Origin: Bactrocera neohumeralis
Taxonomy: Eukaryota; Arthropoda; Insecta; Diptera; Tephritidae
Direction of reading: 5' to 3'
Assembly (NCBI RefSeq): GCF_024586455.1
Contig: NC_065922.1
Span: 16,426,089-16,490,088 of the forward strand
Length of the DNA stretch: 64,000 nt
Part shown: positions 34,183-45,110 of the stretch, piece by piece
Numbering within the stretch: position 1 is the first letter of the stretch
Layout: every line of letters starts with the position of its first letter
The notes under the pieces: generated by a model
What the model was told of the DNA's origin: nothing
What the model saw: only the letters and a program-made list of their open reading frames with translations
Databases searched by the model: none
Made by a program: the position numbers and the translations under genes

Positions 34183-34640
34183 GCAGCTTGTATGCGGAAT
34201 CGTTGCGTATGTTGGAAAAGACTTGCAGAGATTCAAGCTCAGATTCATTTTTGTCAAAAACACAAGTGTTGGAGACGGCAAAAGTTTTCGACATCTCTCG
34301 TGAATCCGTTCAAATGATTTTGGTGGATATTTTGGGTATGAAACGCGTTCTTTCTGGACTAGTCCTGATAAAGCTGAATTTTTTTTTACAAAAAGAGCAC
34401 CGTAACCGCATTCCTGGTTTATCAGTTTGACATGCAGACAAGTTAACAATCGTCGGAATGGAGGGAAAAAACAAGCCGAAACCAAAAAACCAGTCAATAA
34501 GAAATTATATTTGGCCGTGTTGAGACGTTTGAGTGAGAACATCCGTCGAAAACGACCGGAATTGTGGAAGAATAATTTATGGATTTTACACGATGATAAT
34601 GCACCATCGCATCGAGTCACAGATACATACACATACTACA
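34183..34640 (+). pseudogene. Mariner-family remnant, internally deleted
   Basis: Plus-strand transposase pieces. 34230-34375 gives the second part of the HTH domain ('FDISRESVQMILVDILGMKR') and the linker with 'LNFFLQKEHRNRI', the usual xFLQKEHR block. After a shift, 34460-34622 gives the catalytic-domain part 'PVNKKLYLAVLRRLSENIRR', 'KRPELWKNNLWILHDDNAPSH', which includes the second catalytic Asp of the HDNAPSH motif. The segment between these, with the first catalytic Asp (TGDExW), is deleted, and so are the N-terminus and the third-Asp end. A CATA microsatellite begins at once at 34623. It shares an exact 41-mer (34312-34352) with the 27.5-kb copy. Confidence 0.85.
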
Positions 34641-35039
34641 TACATATATGTATATTAATACTTTACCATATGCTCTCAAAATAATATGTTCATTGGAATC
34701 TACGTATGTTAGTTCCATGTTCGATCGCCTCTAATTGTTAGAAACTCCACTTATGCTTCAAAATACCATACTTTGGTACGTAGATGGGTCTCCCATATAA
34801 TTTTGTCCAAATTGAATACAGAGAGCAATATCGATAATTTAGATTATCTCCTTATTTTAATATTATCTCGGCCTGTATCACATCGATATATGGTACAGAG
34901 AGGTGATATCGATAGATCAAATGTATAAAAAGCAATATTATTTAAGAACCAAAAGCTAATGAGCCGCACAAAGACCAGTTTTGTTTCTTAACTATATCAG
35001 ATGGAGTTCCGTTGCAAAGTCCATAACGAGTAGTCGTGC
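34641..35039. other. Unassigned DNA
   Basis: A CATA/TATG tract (34622-34652), then mixed sequence with no gene recognised. An imperfect repeat of 'agagagcaatatcgata' and 'agagaggtgatatcgata' lies near 34820 and 34898. Confidence 0.35.
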
Positions 35040-35365
35040 TTTAGATAGAATGGCTGCTCTTGGCGCGAATTCTAATAGACTCTACGATCTCAATACCGAT
35101 AACACTTTCAAGTGTCTCATACAGTAGGGCCCGCAAATGCTTAATGGCCTTGCCATTATGGACATTATTGGACAAGACATATTGCACAGGGATGCTCTAT
35201 TGTTTCCCTGGCGCCTTGATCTTGACATTTCCTGCGGTCTTCAGTTCTGTCAGTTCCATTCTAAAGGCATGTGTTACCATCAGACTGTTCCTACAGTCCC
35301 CTCTATCGGGTGCCTTTGTTAAACTTCTTAATATCTACTCTGTTGCGTCTGTATTGAGCTGAGAG
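35040..35365. other. Coding-like remnant, strand uncertain
   Basis: About 320 bp with balanced codon-like composition on both strands. A plus frame starting in 'MAALGANSNRLYDLNTDNTF' and continuing past one stop with 'MLNGLAIMDIIGQDIL' seems the most protein-like. A minus frame containing 'SICGPYCMRHLKVLSVLRS' is also largely open. I recognise neither. The region stands out from surrounding low-complexity DNA and may be a worn piece of a retroelement or gene. Confidence 0.3.
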
Positions 35366-37325
35366 TAGAGAGTTTCCCAAGATCATTACAGTAAAAGGGA
35401 TCGTTATAACAATTATAATGGTGAATAATGAGTGATTAATGGCCTCGAAAACGAATCAAGAGCAATAAGTTTTAGACAAACCTTGTGAAAGGTCATGATT
35501 CGAGCAAATATTTACCAAAACGTAAAAAGGAATTAAAGTTAAATCGAAGGGAATCTCAAATGAAGAATCTATGTACTATCCTCAAAAACAAATATTGAGA
35601 CACCAATGAGCGACCAGCAAATATATGAGAGAATACTAAATAAAGTTGAGGACAACCAACTAACAGAGCTTTGGTGATATAACAAATGTACACAAACAAA
35701 GCATAAACAAAAACAACAACAACAAATCAGCAAATAACACACTTTCCGAAATGCGCCAAAAAGTGCAAGTGAAGGCGAAGAAGACGCGCTTTATTGAACC
35801 GAATGAAGCTGTTAAAATCGAAAGTGTGCAAAAACCAAACAAAAACAACAACAATCGCGAAATTTTAATACCCTCCATCAAACATACAAACATTGGCAAC
35901 AGTTAACTGACGCATGCCACAACGGCCAACAGCAGCCTAACCATGGCATTGACCCACACACACATGCAACACATATTGCACACATGTACACACACACACA
36001 TGCATGAGCAACTTCATTGTTTGCTTGCCGCCGTGTTGACGATTGAAGTCTCGGGTGGTATCAAGATGCAACAGTCGCCAAACAGGATTACCAAATATCA
36101 ACAACACACAAAAAGCGCGAGAGCAAACAACAACAACAGCAACTAAACAACATAAGCGCCTAAATTGAAACAGCTGCACGCGGACGCCCTGCTGGATACG
36201 TTGGTGGATCCCTTTTGGCTTTCGGCTTAAGTCGCGCACTTGCAACGGCGCGGTCGGTCAACAACGACGGTGGCAAAAAAATAAAAATGCGCGCACAACA
36301 ACGGTAAGCAAATGGGCAATTTCATTGCTGACCGAAGCGTCGACCACTGCAGTTGCGGTTACAGATGCACAAACACACTCACACATATACACAAATATAT
36401 GTATACACATGTGCCTGTTGCTGTGCTCATATAGTTGGCGCATATTTTTGGTCAAAAGCATCCGCCGCCTTTCAGTTATTTTGACTTGCCTCCTTTTGAC
36501 GCCTCAGCATGCTTGTTGCTGTAGTTGTTATTGTTGTTGTTGTGCTGTGGAATTTCATTCTTTGACTGCCCAGTGAACTTGAATTGTTGCGCGGCGTCTG
36601 CTGATGTTGTTGTTGCTGCTACTGGTCTCTTCGCCAGCTGTGTTTCGCTCCCTTTTTCGGAGGATGTGCGAAAACGCGAAACATGTTGCCACTCATAAGT
36701 GGGTCGCCGCCACCAAGTGATGCTTGCACTCCTTATGTGCTGGCGTTGTTGTTATTGTTGCTAGTTGTGTTATTTTATGATTGTTTTCGTTGTTTCTTTT
36801 CGGTTATTTATGTTCTACATATGTTTGTTTGTAAGTGTGTGTGTGCTTGTTAGTATGCAAACATTGGCAACATGTGGCCAAGAGTCATGCAACAACTGGC
36901 GCAACAGCATGTTTTCGCGTCATTTCACTTCTGCTTCGCGGCGCACTACCTGTATTCTTATGCAGAAACAGTCGTGCAACTTAGGTATGCCAAGTGACCG
37001 TATTTTGAACTGAAGGTCACATTGTTTACCCAATTCGCGCGTGTTGCGCCTTTCTGACGTTCTTTGTTTGTGCTTTAGTGTTGTTGCTTTTGTTTTTGCA
37101 TAACTGTTGCATTTAAGGTATGTGCTACTGAACTGTATTCTTGTTTACCGCAATTCTCGTTATGACATGTAGCAGGTGGAGCGCAGCATACTTTTGGCTT
37201 GCAGCGTGCTTTTTTTTGGAGAAAGGGCAGCTTGCGGGCTTCGAGGAAATGTTGTGTGCTTTGAAGTCAGTACAGTGTTTTAATGTGGAATTTTTATCGT
37301 CTCAGAGAAGAATATTTGATCGGAA
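35366..37325. other. Intron-like DNA with CA, CAA and TTG tracts
   Basis: No gene is supported. CA microsatellites lie near 35955-36005 and 36370-36400, CAA runs near 35715-35725 and 36130-36140, and TTG runs near 36525-36545 and 36605-36620. From 35900 to 37330 it has the word style seen at 4-9 kb. Confidence 0.4.
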
Positions 37326-37965
37326 GTAGATAAGTCTAAGAGTCTAAGTCTAAGTCTAAGTCTAAGTTTAAGTCTAAGTCTAAGTCAAAGTATAAGTATA
37401 AGTAAAGTATAAGTATAAGTCAAAGTATAAGTATAAGTATAAGTCAAAGTATAAGTATAAGTATAAGTATAAGTATAAGTATAAGTATAAGTATAAGTAT
37501 AAGTATAAGTATAAGTATAAGTATAAGTATAAGTATAAGTATAAGTATAAGTATAAGTATAAGTATAAGTATAAGTATAAGTATAAGTATAAGTATAAGT
37601 ATAAGTATAAGTATAAGTATAAGTATAAGTATAAGTATAAGTATAAGTATAAGTCTAAGTCTAAGTATAAGTATAAGTATAAGTGTAAGTATAAGTATAA
37701 GGTCTATGTCTATGTCTATGTCTATGGCTCTATCTTTTACAAGTCTAAGTCGGAATATAAGTTAAGGCTTATAAGGCTAAACGTGAGTTTAAGTATAAGT
37801 CAAAGTCAACACCTAAGTCTAAACCCATATCCATATTGGAACCTGAGTCTAAGTCCAAGTCTAGGACTATTTATAAGTCTAATTTGAAGTCTCAATCTAA
37901 GTCTTAGCCTATATCTAAGTCTATGTCTAAATGTAAGTCTAAGTCTAAGTCTAGGTATAGGTATG
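37326..37965. repeat. Hexamer satellite (AAGTAT)n with (AAGTCT)n flanks
   Basis: A 6-bp repeat over about 640 bp. The core, about 37385-37650, is nearly pure AAGTAT with rare AAGTCA units. The left edge is AAGTCT. The right side returns to AAGTCT and TCTATG units (37705-37725), then decays into scattered 'taagtctaag' to 37965. The gradient from variant edges to a homogeneous core is what slippage or unequal exchange produces. Antisense frames reading Leu-Arg or Leu-Asp repeats come from the hexamer. Confidence 0.97.
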
Positions 37966-40704
37966 GACTCAAGAAGAAGTGAAAGGTAGAAGAGTAGACT
38001 AGAATGAGAAGGAGTGACATACACACGAATTCAAGTAAAGTAGCCATAGTTGCTTGCAACAAAGGGAGACATACGAAAAACAACTTGCATTTTGCAACAT
38101 AGTAGTACTCTTGCAACATGCTTCAAGAGGACTAATATTACTTAAGTTGCTAACAAAATTCCATGCAATAAACCCAGCAATACACATACAAACATATCAG
38201 AAACCAAATGCAACAGCGCCGGTGTGAATTTCTTTGTTGTTGCAACTTGCGGTGGGCGATGCTTTCCACGTTTATATTTTGCACACGCATGACAGTTTCG
38301 TTTAAATGAAACAAATGGGTCTATTCGCCAAGCACAACAGCAAAAATAAAAGCATTCAAAATATATATATATATATATGTTGTTGCAAGTGAGCATAAAC
38401 GGCTGCCACGCACCGCTGCTGGTTATTTATGCTGCTGCTGTTGTTGTTTATTTTCTTTTATCATTACCGTCGTCGTGCTATCTCTTTGAGCAAAAGACGC
38501 GCATGCGTGAAATGTCACTACTCATTAAAGTTTGCATTGACATTAGCATGCGCTGGAGCCAGCCTCGAACAACAACAACAGCTAGTGGTGTTGTTGTGCC
38601 AGCACGTAGGCTGCACTCACATGCAGCAAGTAGCCAACCAGCCAACGAACGGTCACCTGTTTGCTCACAATGCGCGCCGCGCAACCACTTGCATATGCGT
38701 CGCGGTTGTTGCAGCTACCTGCCTGCCGCATTGACGTCGTCCACGTCGGTGTAAATCATTTTGTTGCTGTTGTCGCTACATCTTGCCTCTGAGAAATTAG
38801 ATTAGTCGCTGTAATTAGTTAATAACATGGCAGCATGTCTGAAATTGCGCATCAACTTGCAACATGCGTCCAACGCATGTGCCACATGCCTATTGCCTAT
38901 GTAAAGCGCATGCAACGTTGCGCATGCGCGCCGAACTTACCAACTTGACATTTCTACACCTGTGTGTGTGTGCGTGTAAGTTCAGCTGCCGTTCGCGTTG
39001 CAATGACACCATCACCAATGACCATTAAATGTTGTGTTGCACACTTTGATGGATGGTTTTTTGATGGTTGCCTCGCCATGGCCTGCAGCAGCTATCAACA
39101 CAGCGCCGCAGAGCCGCCATATACGCTGGCATTCCACTAATCTGCATACTAATTTGCACACATTCTCACATGCGTGTGTGCTGGCCGGCGCTCGGTTGTG
39201 GTATGTGCTGCTGATTGGCAACGTTTTAATTGATAAAATTTTAACACGTGATAAATTTTGACATTTTATTGATGAAACGGCTCGTTGACTGCTGCCAATC
39301 GCCGCCACATAAGTGTGCTTGCGGTTTTTATTTGCACTGTCGGCAACTTGTTTGGCTTGTGCCACGGCAATTTGTCAGCAAACAGCTTAAGTGGCAAGGT
39401 GTCACTCAGTTGCGGCATTAGAAGAAAGCTGCGCAATTTGAAATGCGTAGGAATTTAAAGACCCCTCTGTGGAGAAGTTATCATAAAAACACGTTTAATG
39501 CCTTAATGTAGCGGCATTAACAATTAGTAATTGCTGTTGCACATAAACACTGCAGAATTATGTGGCTTCAATAAAAAATTGTTTAACTTGCAACATGCTA
39601 AGATTGTCGTTTGGCGATGGGGTTTCTTCCTCTAACCTAATTTGTCAGGAGTATTGAATTTCATTTCGTATTTTTGCTATGTTGCATGCATGCTAATGTT
39701 GCCATTCTTAGAGAAATTATACATGTTTGCTTCCTTTCACTTAAGCAGGAGTATAATGTACACTCCTTAGTATTACTTAATGGTCAGAAAGTCTATAATT
39801 AGCTTATGTATAGGGTGATTGGCGCCTGCTTCCCAAAGTGGTTAGAAAACAAGTTTGAGGCAAGCTGATTCAGATCTCTAAGCAATACATTTTCATAAAC
39901 ATATCCAAGCTTAAATATATTTATATAAATATTAGTGTCTCTCTAAATATGCTCTAAAACAGCTTGCAACCAACTTTTCTTGGTTAATAGTATATAAATT
40001 TTTGCAGGTTGGATTTTGCAAGTCTTTTCTCCAAGTTCTTATTAGCTGATTGCACGTATACATTGTTTTATAGCAAAAATCTTCAAATCTTTATTTATTC
40101 GCACTTCAAAATCTTTATTTAATCGCACTTTTGGATATTTTCTAGAAATTCAAGTTTCTAGTTAGCATTTTTGAGTTTATTAAGCCCAGAAAAAAATCAT
40201 ATAAAATACTTTAAACTTTATTCTTTGGATTTAATTTACTACTTTCAGAAGCCTTTATATATATTTTCAATACGTTTGAACTACAGAGTGTGCCAAAATT
40301 AAAGAAAATTTACATTCGCCGGCATTTCAATTAATATCTTCACAGCTGACGAAGTATGAAACTTTAAAACTGTAGTTTTTATTACTTGCCATAGCAGCCA
40401 CTTATTTAGAACCACAAGTTGACTTTTACCCCTCCATTAGAGTACAGAACAAGCCTCTAGTAATTTTTTTTAACCAAAAGTCGAGTGAAAATCCTTTCAG
40501 ATTATTTCTTAATTCCTTCTTTAGAAGCTCTGTATTAATTTTAGTGAACTATTGTCATATTCCTTAACAAAATCGTGAATTTTGCGAAATTTGTAAACCG
40601 GTTGAGAATTACAAAAATGTTTGAACGAAAAAAAGTGGTTGGCGCCTGTATGTATGCTAAAAATATAATATATCAATCATATTTAACAATTATAATTAGA
40701 AATG
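37966..40704. other. Intron-like DNA, then unassigned
   Basis: No gene is supported. 38040-39600 shows the TTGCAAC/TGGCAAG word style, CAA/TTG runs and a (TA)n at 38360-38378. 39600-40700 is mixed AT-rich DNA with a short hairpin 'aggagt ... actcct' near 39748-39766 and a local repeat 'atctttatttaatcgcactt' near 40086-40130. Confidence 0.4.
38919..38933. promoter_or_regulatory. NRF1/Ewg-type palindrome (possible), second copy
   Basis: The same 15-mer as at 9009-9023, TGCGCATGCGCGCCG, containing GCGCATGCGC. A related GCGCATGCGC lies at 57452-57461 and CGCATGCGCGC at 19890-19900. Confidence 0.3.
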
Positions 40705-41370
40705 GTTTTTCAATAAGAGCGCAACAAAAAAAAAAAAAATGAAATTCTTTGTTCCTGTGAAAGTAAATTCGATGCCATTATGTATGGAACTCGACTTCTT
40801 TGCAATGACAACTACGGGCACGCTTGCAGAAGTCCAGACGCTGAACCTAATTTTCGACGGTTTTCAAGCATAAGTCGGCCGATACTGCTGCAATGTCACA
40901 TTCGCTATTCGTACGAAGTTCATCAATCGTCGCTGGCTTGTTGGTATAGACCATAGACTTGACGTAGCCTCACATGAAATAGTCTAACGGTGTCAAATCA
41001 CACCAAGGCGGCCAATTGATTTCGTGAGATAACACGGTCACCAAACTTGATTTTCAATAAATCGATTGTGACATTCGCTGTGTGACTTGTGGCGCCGTCC
41101 TGTTGAAACCCACATATTGTCCAAGTCCATATCATCCAATTTGGCAAATAAATATTCGGTAATCATTGAGAAGTAGCGTGTCCCATTCACAGTAACGGGC
41201 CGGTGTGATAATCACGGTAGAAGTACGGCCTAATGACGCCGCCGGTCCATAAACCTCATAAGACCGTAATTTTTTCGGGATATAATGGTGACTCATGGAG
41301 TATGTGTGGATTGCTGCCTGACCAATAACGCGCAGTTTGCTTATTGATGCGACAGATGTGTCATTTTAGT
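40705..41370 (-). pseudogene. Tc1/mariner-type transposon, transposase 3' half
   Basis: Same family as the element at 29.8 kb, here on the minus strand and keeping the other half. From about 41340 it gives 'INKQTARYWS' with 'SNPHI', then 'EKITVL', 'PVTVNGTRYFSMITEYLF' near 41205-41150, the second-Asp motif 'FQQDGATSH' (41088-41112), 'DRVISRN' near 41035, and the third-Asp block 'CDLTPLDYF' (about 40972-41000) followed by an in-frame stop where a Trp is usual, then 'GYVKSMVYTNKPATIDELR'. At 40705-40729 lies 'gtttttcaataagagcgcaacaaaa', the same terminal repeat as the left end at 29.8 kb but inverted relative to the coding strand, as a right terminus should be. The 5' half is missing. Frameshifts are present. 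Confidence 0.87.
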
Positions 41371-43985
41371 AAAAGGTGATGGATAATCACGCGCTCAGGG
41401 CTTCTTTGTAGTCTTTACTTCTGATTTTTTGTAGTTTTATTCACTTTCCAAATTAAAAAAAATACTCGGTGGCGAGAAAAGGCGTCTCTATCCAGAAGCT
41501 TTGCTAAGGAGATTGACTCAGATCTCTTATGAGTGGGTCCATAAAGCTATATATATGATTCTAAAGGACTTTCGATCCTAAATCATATTATATCTCGTAT
41601 CTTTTTGCTTTGGTGTTTGTTTTCCTATACAGTTCGAATACTGCTTTCGACGCTCTCGCATAATTTACTCAAGTATATGCATAAACGACTAGACAAACTC
41701 ATACATTAGCATTTTCGCCTTAAGCTTGCATCACACTCGCTTTAATCTGCGCTTTACTACGCATTTTTATCAGCATTTTAGCTGCTGCAATCGACAGACT
41801 TGCCACATGTAATGATAATGAAGTTGACTGCGTTAGTAATGATGGCAATGATGTTGAACACAGAATGCCGCGATTATTATTATTTCTAAAATATATGCAA
41901 CGAAAACTATTTTCTACACATTTTGCCATAGCTTTTGGCGATTTTAATACAAGTATTTTCATAAACATGAAATTTCGCGGCGGCGGCGCGACGAAGCAGC
42001 GCTTGAGCGCATTGTCGGCCGCATGTTGCGATCGCATCATAGCAATTGTTGCAAGCAATGTCGGTTGTTGTCCGCAACACACTCGGGGCAATGCGTACAG
42101 TCGTTCATTCGCTTTGATTCGTATATCTAATTTACAAAATCTAACCCGGAGCCGACAAGTGGCGAGTATGTAGCGGCTTAAGCGGCGCGCATTCGCTGCG
42201 CTTAGCATGCCACAAGTGCCATTTCGGTGGCTGTGAGTGTTTGTCGTGCACTCGTTTGTTGTTTGTGCTGTTGTTTGTTGTTATATGTGCGCTCTAACGC
42301 TGGTGTGGCAAGCAACATGGATATGTTGTTGCCGGCAAATCAATTCAAATCATCTGCTGATCAGTCATCGGCCAACTTAAGCGCAACAACGCTCGTTGCG
42401 GCAATCGCGTATTTGTGCGGTTTTTAATGCTGTGGCAAGTGGCACTTTGCTATGCCAATGTTGAGACGGAAGCTGGCTGCACGGCGTTGCTTGTTTGTTT
42501 GAACATGCCACCAGTAGCGGCAGTGGCAGCATTGTCGGGCGCTTTAGTATGTGTGTGTGTGTGTGTTTGGGCGCCAATTGTTGTTTGCTAATCGCCAGTG
42601 GCCGCTGCCATAACATGCTTGACTCGACCAACTAACCCCCACAACAACAACAACAATAACACAACCAGCGGCATTGAAGCACCACTAATGCCACATAAAC
42701 GCATTGTACATACATGCCACAACAATACTACACAAGCAATGGCATATAGGAAACGAGTGCAAATCAAACAAAAACACAAGCAAGCAAAAACAACAACAAC
42801 TGCGGTAGCATTTCAGCAACATTTCATTATAATTATCACAGAAAACATTTAAAGATGCAACAACCTGATGCACTTGCCAGATACAGCTGCACATGTCAGT
42901 TTGCTGCCACTATGCCACAGTGCGTTTTACTTTGCGTATGCATTGCAAGTGGCATGTGTCGGTCTGCCCATTTGTGGCATGCTCACTTCTAGTATAAATA
43001 CATATATACATACACACGTGTTTGTGCTACAACTGCTTCCGGCTCATTTGTTTACTTTTGCCCGACTTGTGGCACAGTTGTCGCTGTTGCATGTAAGTAA
43101 CTACGTTCGCGGCAGCATGCCACACTACTGCTACTACTGTTGTTGCAATATACCATTCAGCATTCACCATTCACTTGGCGGCACACATACAATATGCATG
43201 TTGCACCTTCACTATTACGCTGCCGCCACCGCCGCCGCTGCAAAAATATTAGATTTGTTGTTAGCTGGTGACAGCGACGCATTGACTGCAACATCCTTAC
43301 ATAGATTTAAACGACTTGTCTTACATGCATCTCTTACCTCAAGCCACAATGAAGCGAAATGTTAAAATGCGTTGCATGCAACATACTCGTACACTCAAGC
43401 GCTTGGGCGGCTCTTTTGCCGCACTGTCGCTTCTGATGCGGCAAGGTGAAAGATAAAATATTACATGACCATATGAGGTGTCGTCTGATGGCGTTTGTGG
43501 CACCAGGCAACAACGTCTCGACTCGCCACACATTCTAACAATTTTTTTGCCGCATTGGTTGCTGCGGTATTATTATTATTACTTATTCGAGTAGGTGGCA
43601 AGACACAGGTAGTTGCATGCATAACTAGCTCAGGCGTTTGTTGGAGATTTTTCATTGCAACAAGTGCGTTGCAAGTCCCCCGTTTGCATTTATACCATTT
43701 CATTCATTGACATATTGAGATTTACTTACGGTACTTTGACCGTTTAGGTGCTAAATTTGATTTTTATAAGATTCCAAGACAAGTTATGGGGATAAGAGTC
43801 CATGAGAAGATGCCCTACTCTCATGTGTGAAGACTAAATAGGTTTTGTATAGAAGGATTCCTGGTCTGGTCGAATTCTTGTAGCACTTTTGTTAGACCTT
43901 TTTTCTAGTTCTCTTGTTCTTAATGATGCAACGAAAAAAACATTTTCTAGAACTTACCCCCACAATTCGATCCCTTAACATATAT
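41371..43985. other. Intron-like DNA
   Basis: No gene is supported. 41700-43700 has strong TTGTTG/GCAAC/TGCCAC word use, a TG microsatellite near 42549-42566 and CAA runs near 42643-42660. Open frames up to about 165 codons on both strands are Cys/His/Leu-rich and overlap, so they look spurious. Confidence 0.4.
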
Positions 43986-43989
43986 GTAT

Positions 43990-45110
43990 AAAGTTGACCC
44001 TTGCTACGAGTATTTTTAATATTTTAAAATGAGAGCTAATCTTTGCAGCGAGGCTCTCTCACGCTGTAAAATATAGTGTCACTTTGTTGTTGTCAGAGAG
44101 TTTTTTTCTCAGAGGTTTAATCTTCAAAGATATCGTAATTATTCCGGACCAAGCTTAGCCATTCGGCTCTTGAGTCACTCATTTTCGCCCTAAGTCCGGT
44201 TAATCCTTCTGTTTCTGTTATCTCTTACATAGCTATAGCTGTCCACGCTCTCACTCTGTCCCAGACCACCTTCGATTGGATCATGTAAGGCACGATATTC
44301 TCGATATTAATCGATCGCTTATCAGGTTCTCTGCTTCAAATCTCTCTTTTTCATATTTTGGGCAGAAAAAGAAGATATGCAAAGAATAAAGATATGTGTC
44401 CATATTTACCATTCCAAGCTCTGTTTAAAACTGTGTAAGATAGAAATCAGTTTCCACATGTTTGTACGCTTCTAACAAGTCTGCGCATCCATCTCCCCGT
44501 CGTTGCTTCATCCCATCGTTTCTGCAATTTTTGTAGGCTTCTTTGTCTTCCCTTCTTCCTCACTTTTTTCGTTGAGCAAGTGTCTTTGCTTTTTGTTTTA
44601 TTGAATACTCGCGTATCCATGGCCAATATGTCTGATGGCGTGAGACCTGCTAAGACTTCAACTGCCTGATGTGTCGGTAGGCACATGCAACTCTGATTAC
44701 ATTTAGTCGGATCATCACTCCTAGATGTTTAAATGACTGCTGTATCCTCTTCCTGCTTGTAATTAATACTGCTTTCCTCTTCTGGCCAGCTAGATGTCGC
44801 CACACTAATTTCTTTCGCCACCACGGTCACTGCGATGTCATCGGCGTATCCAATTATTTGTACCTCCCTGTGTAATGGAGGCATATATGATGTTCCACAA
44901 AAGTTGACCTAGTCTTGTGGAACTCCGCCCGTCACTATATAGCTTTGCAGTCTTTCGTCTGTGTCAAATATTAGTACCCTGTTCGACAAGTAGTTGGAGA
45001 TGACTTTCAGCAAATGGAGCGGTGTTTTTTTAGTCAAAAAGCTCTTATTATATGGGGCCAATAGGCCGAGTTAAAGGCATTCTTAACACCGAATGTAACT
45101 AACGCACAGT
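43990..45110 (-). pseudogene. LINE (Jockey/R1/LOA-like) with YADD reverse transcriptase
   Basis: A non-LTR retrotransposon remnant on the minus strand. 'VKNAFNSAYW' near 45080 fits RT motif A (usual DVKNAFNSAxW, the first Asp changed). 'YLSNRVLIFDTD' (about 44995-44960) and 'SYIVTGGVPQD' (about 44945-44910) follow. 'GYADDIAVTVVAKE' (44810-44851) holds the YADD catalytic pair. 'RVACAYR' and 'AVEVLAGLTPSDILAMDTRV' (about 44680-44600) fit the RT thumb-to-tail linker, and 'WDEATTGRWMRRLV' (about 44515-44475) the conserved W.....GRWTxRLI block. Toward 44400-44130 there are traces of the C-terminal cysteine-knuckle region ('HVFFxCP'-like, then 'WDRVRAW'). Several deletions and frameshifts. N-terminal endonuclease is absent, so it is a dead 5'-truncated copy. 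Confidence 0.83.

Noticed and set aside
37806..38119. Antisense frames reading Leu-Arg and Leu-Asp repeats
   Set aside because: These are translations of the decayed AAGTCT hexamer satellite.
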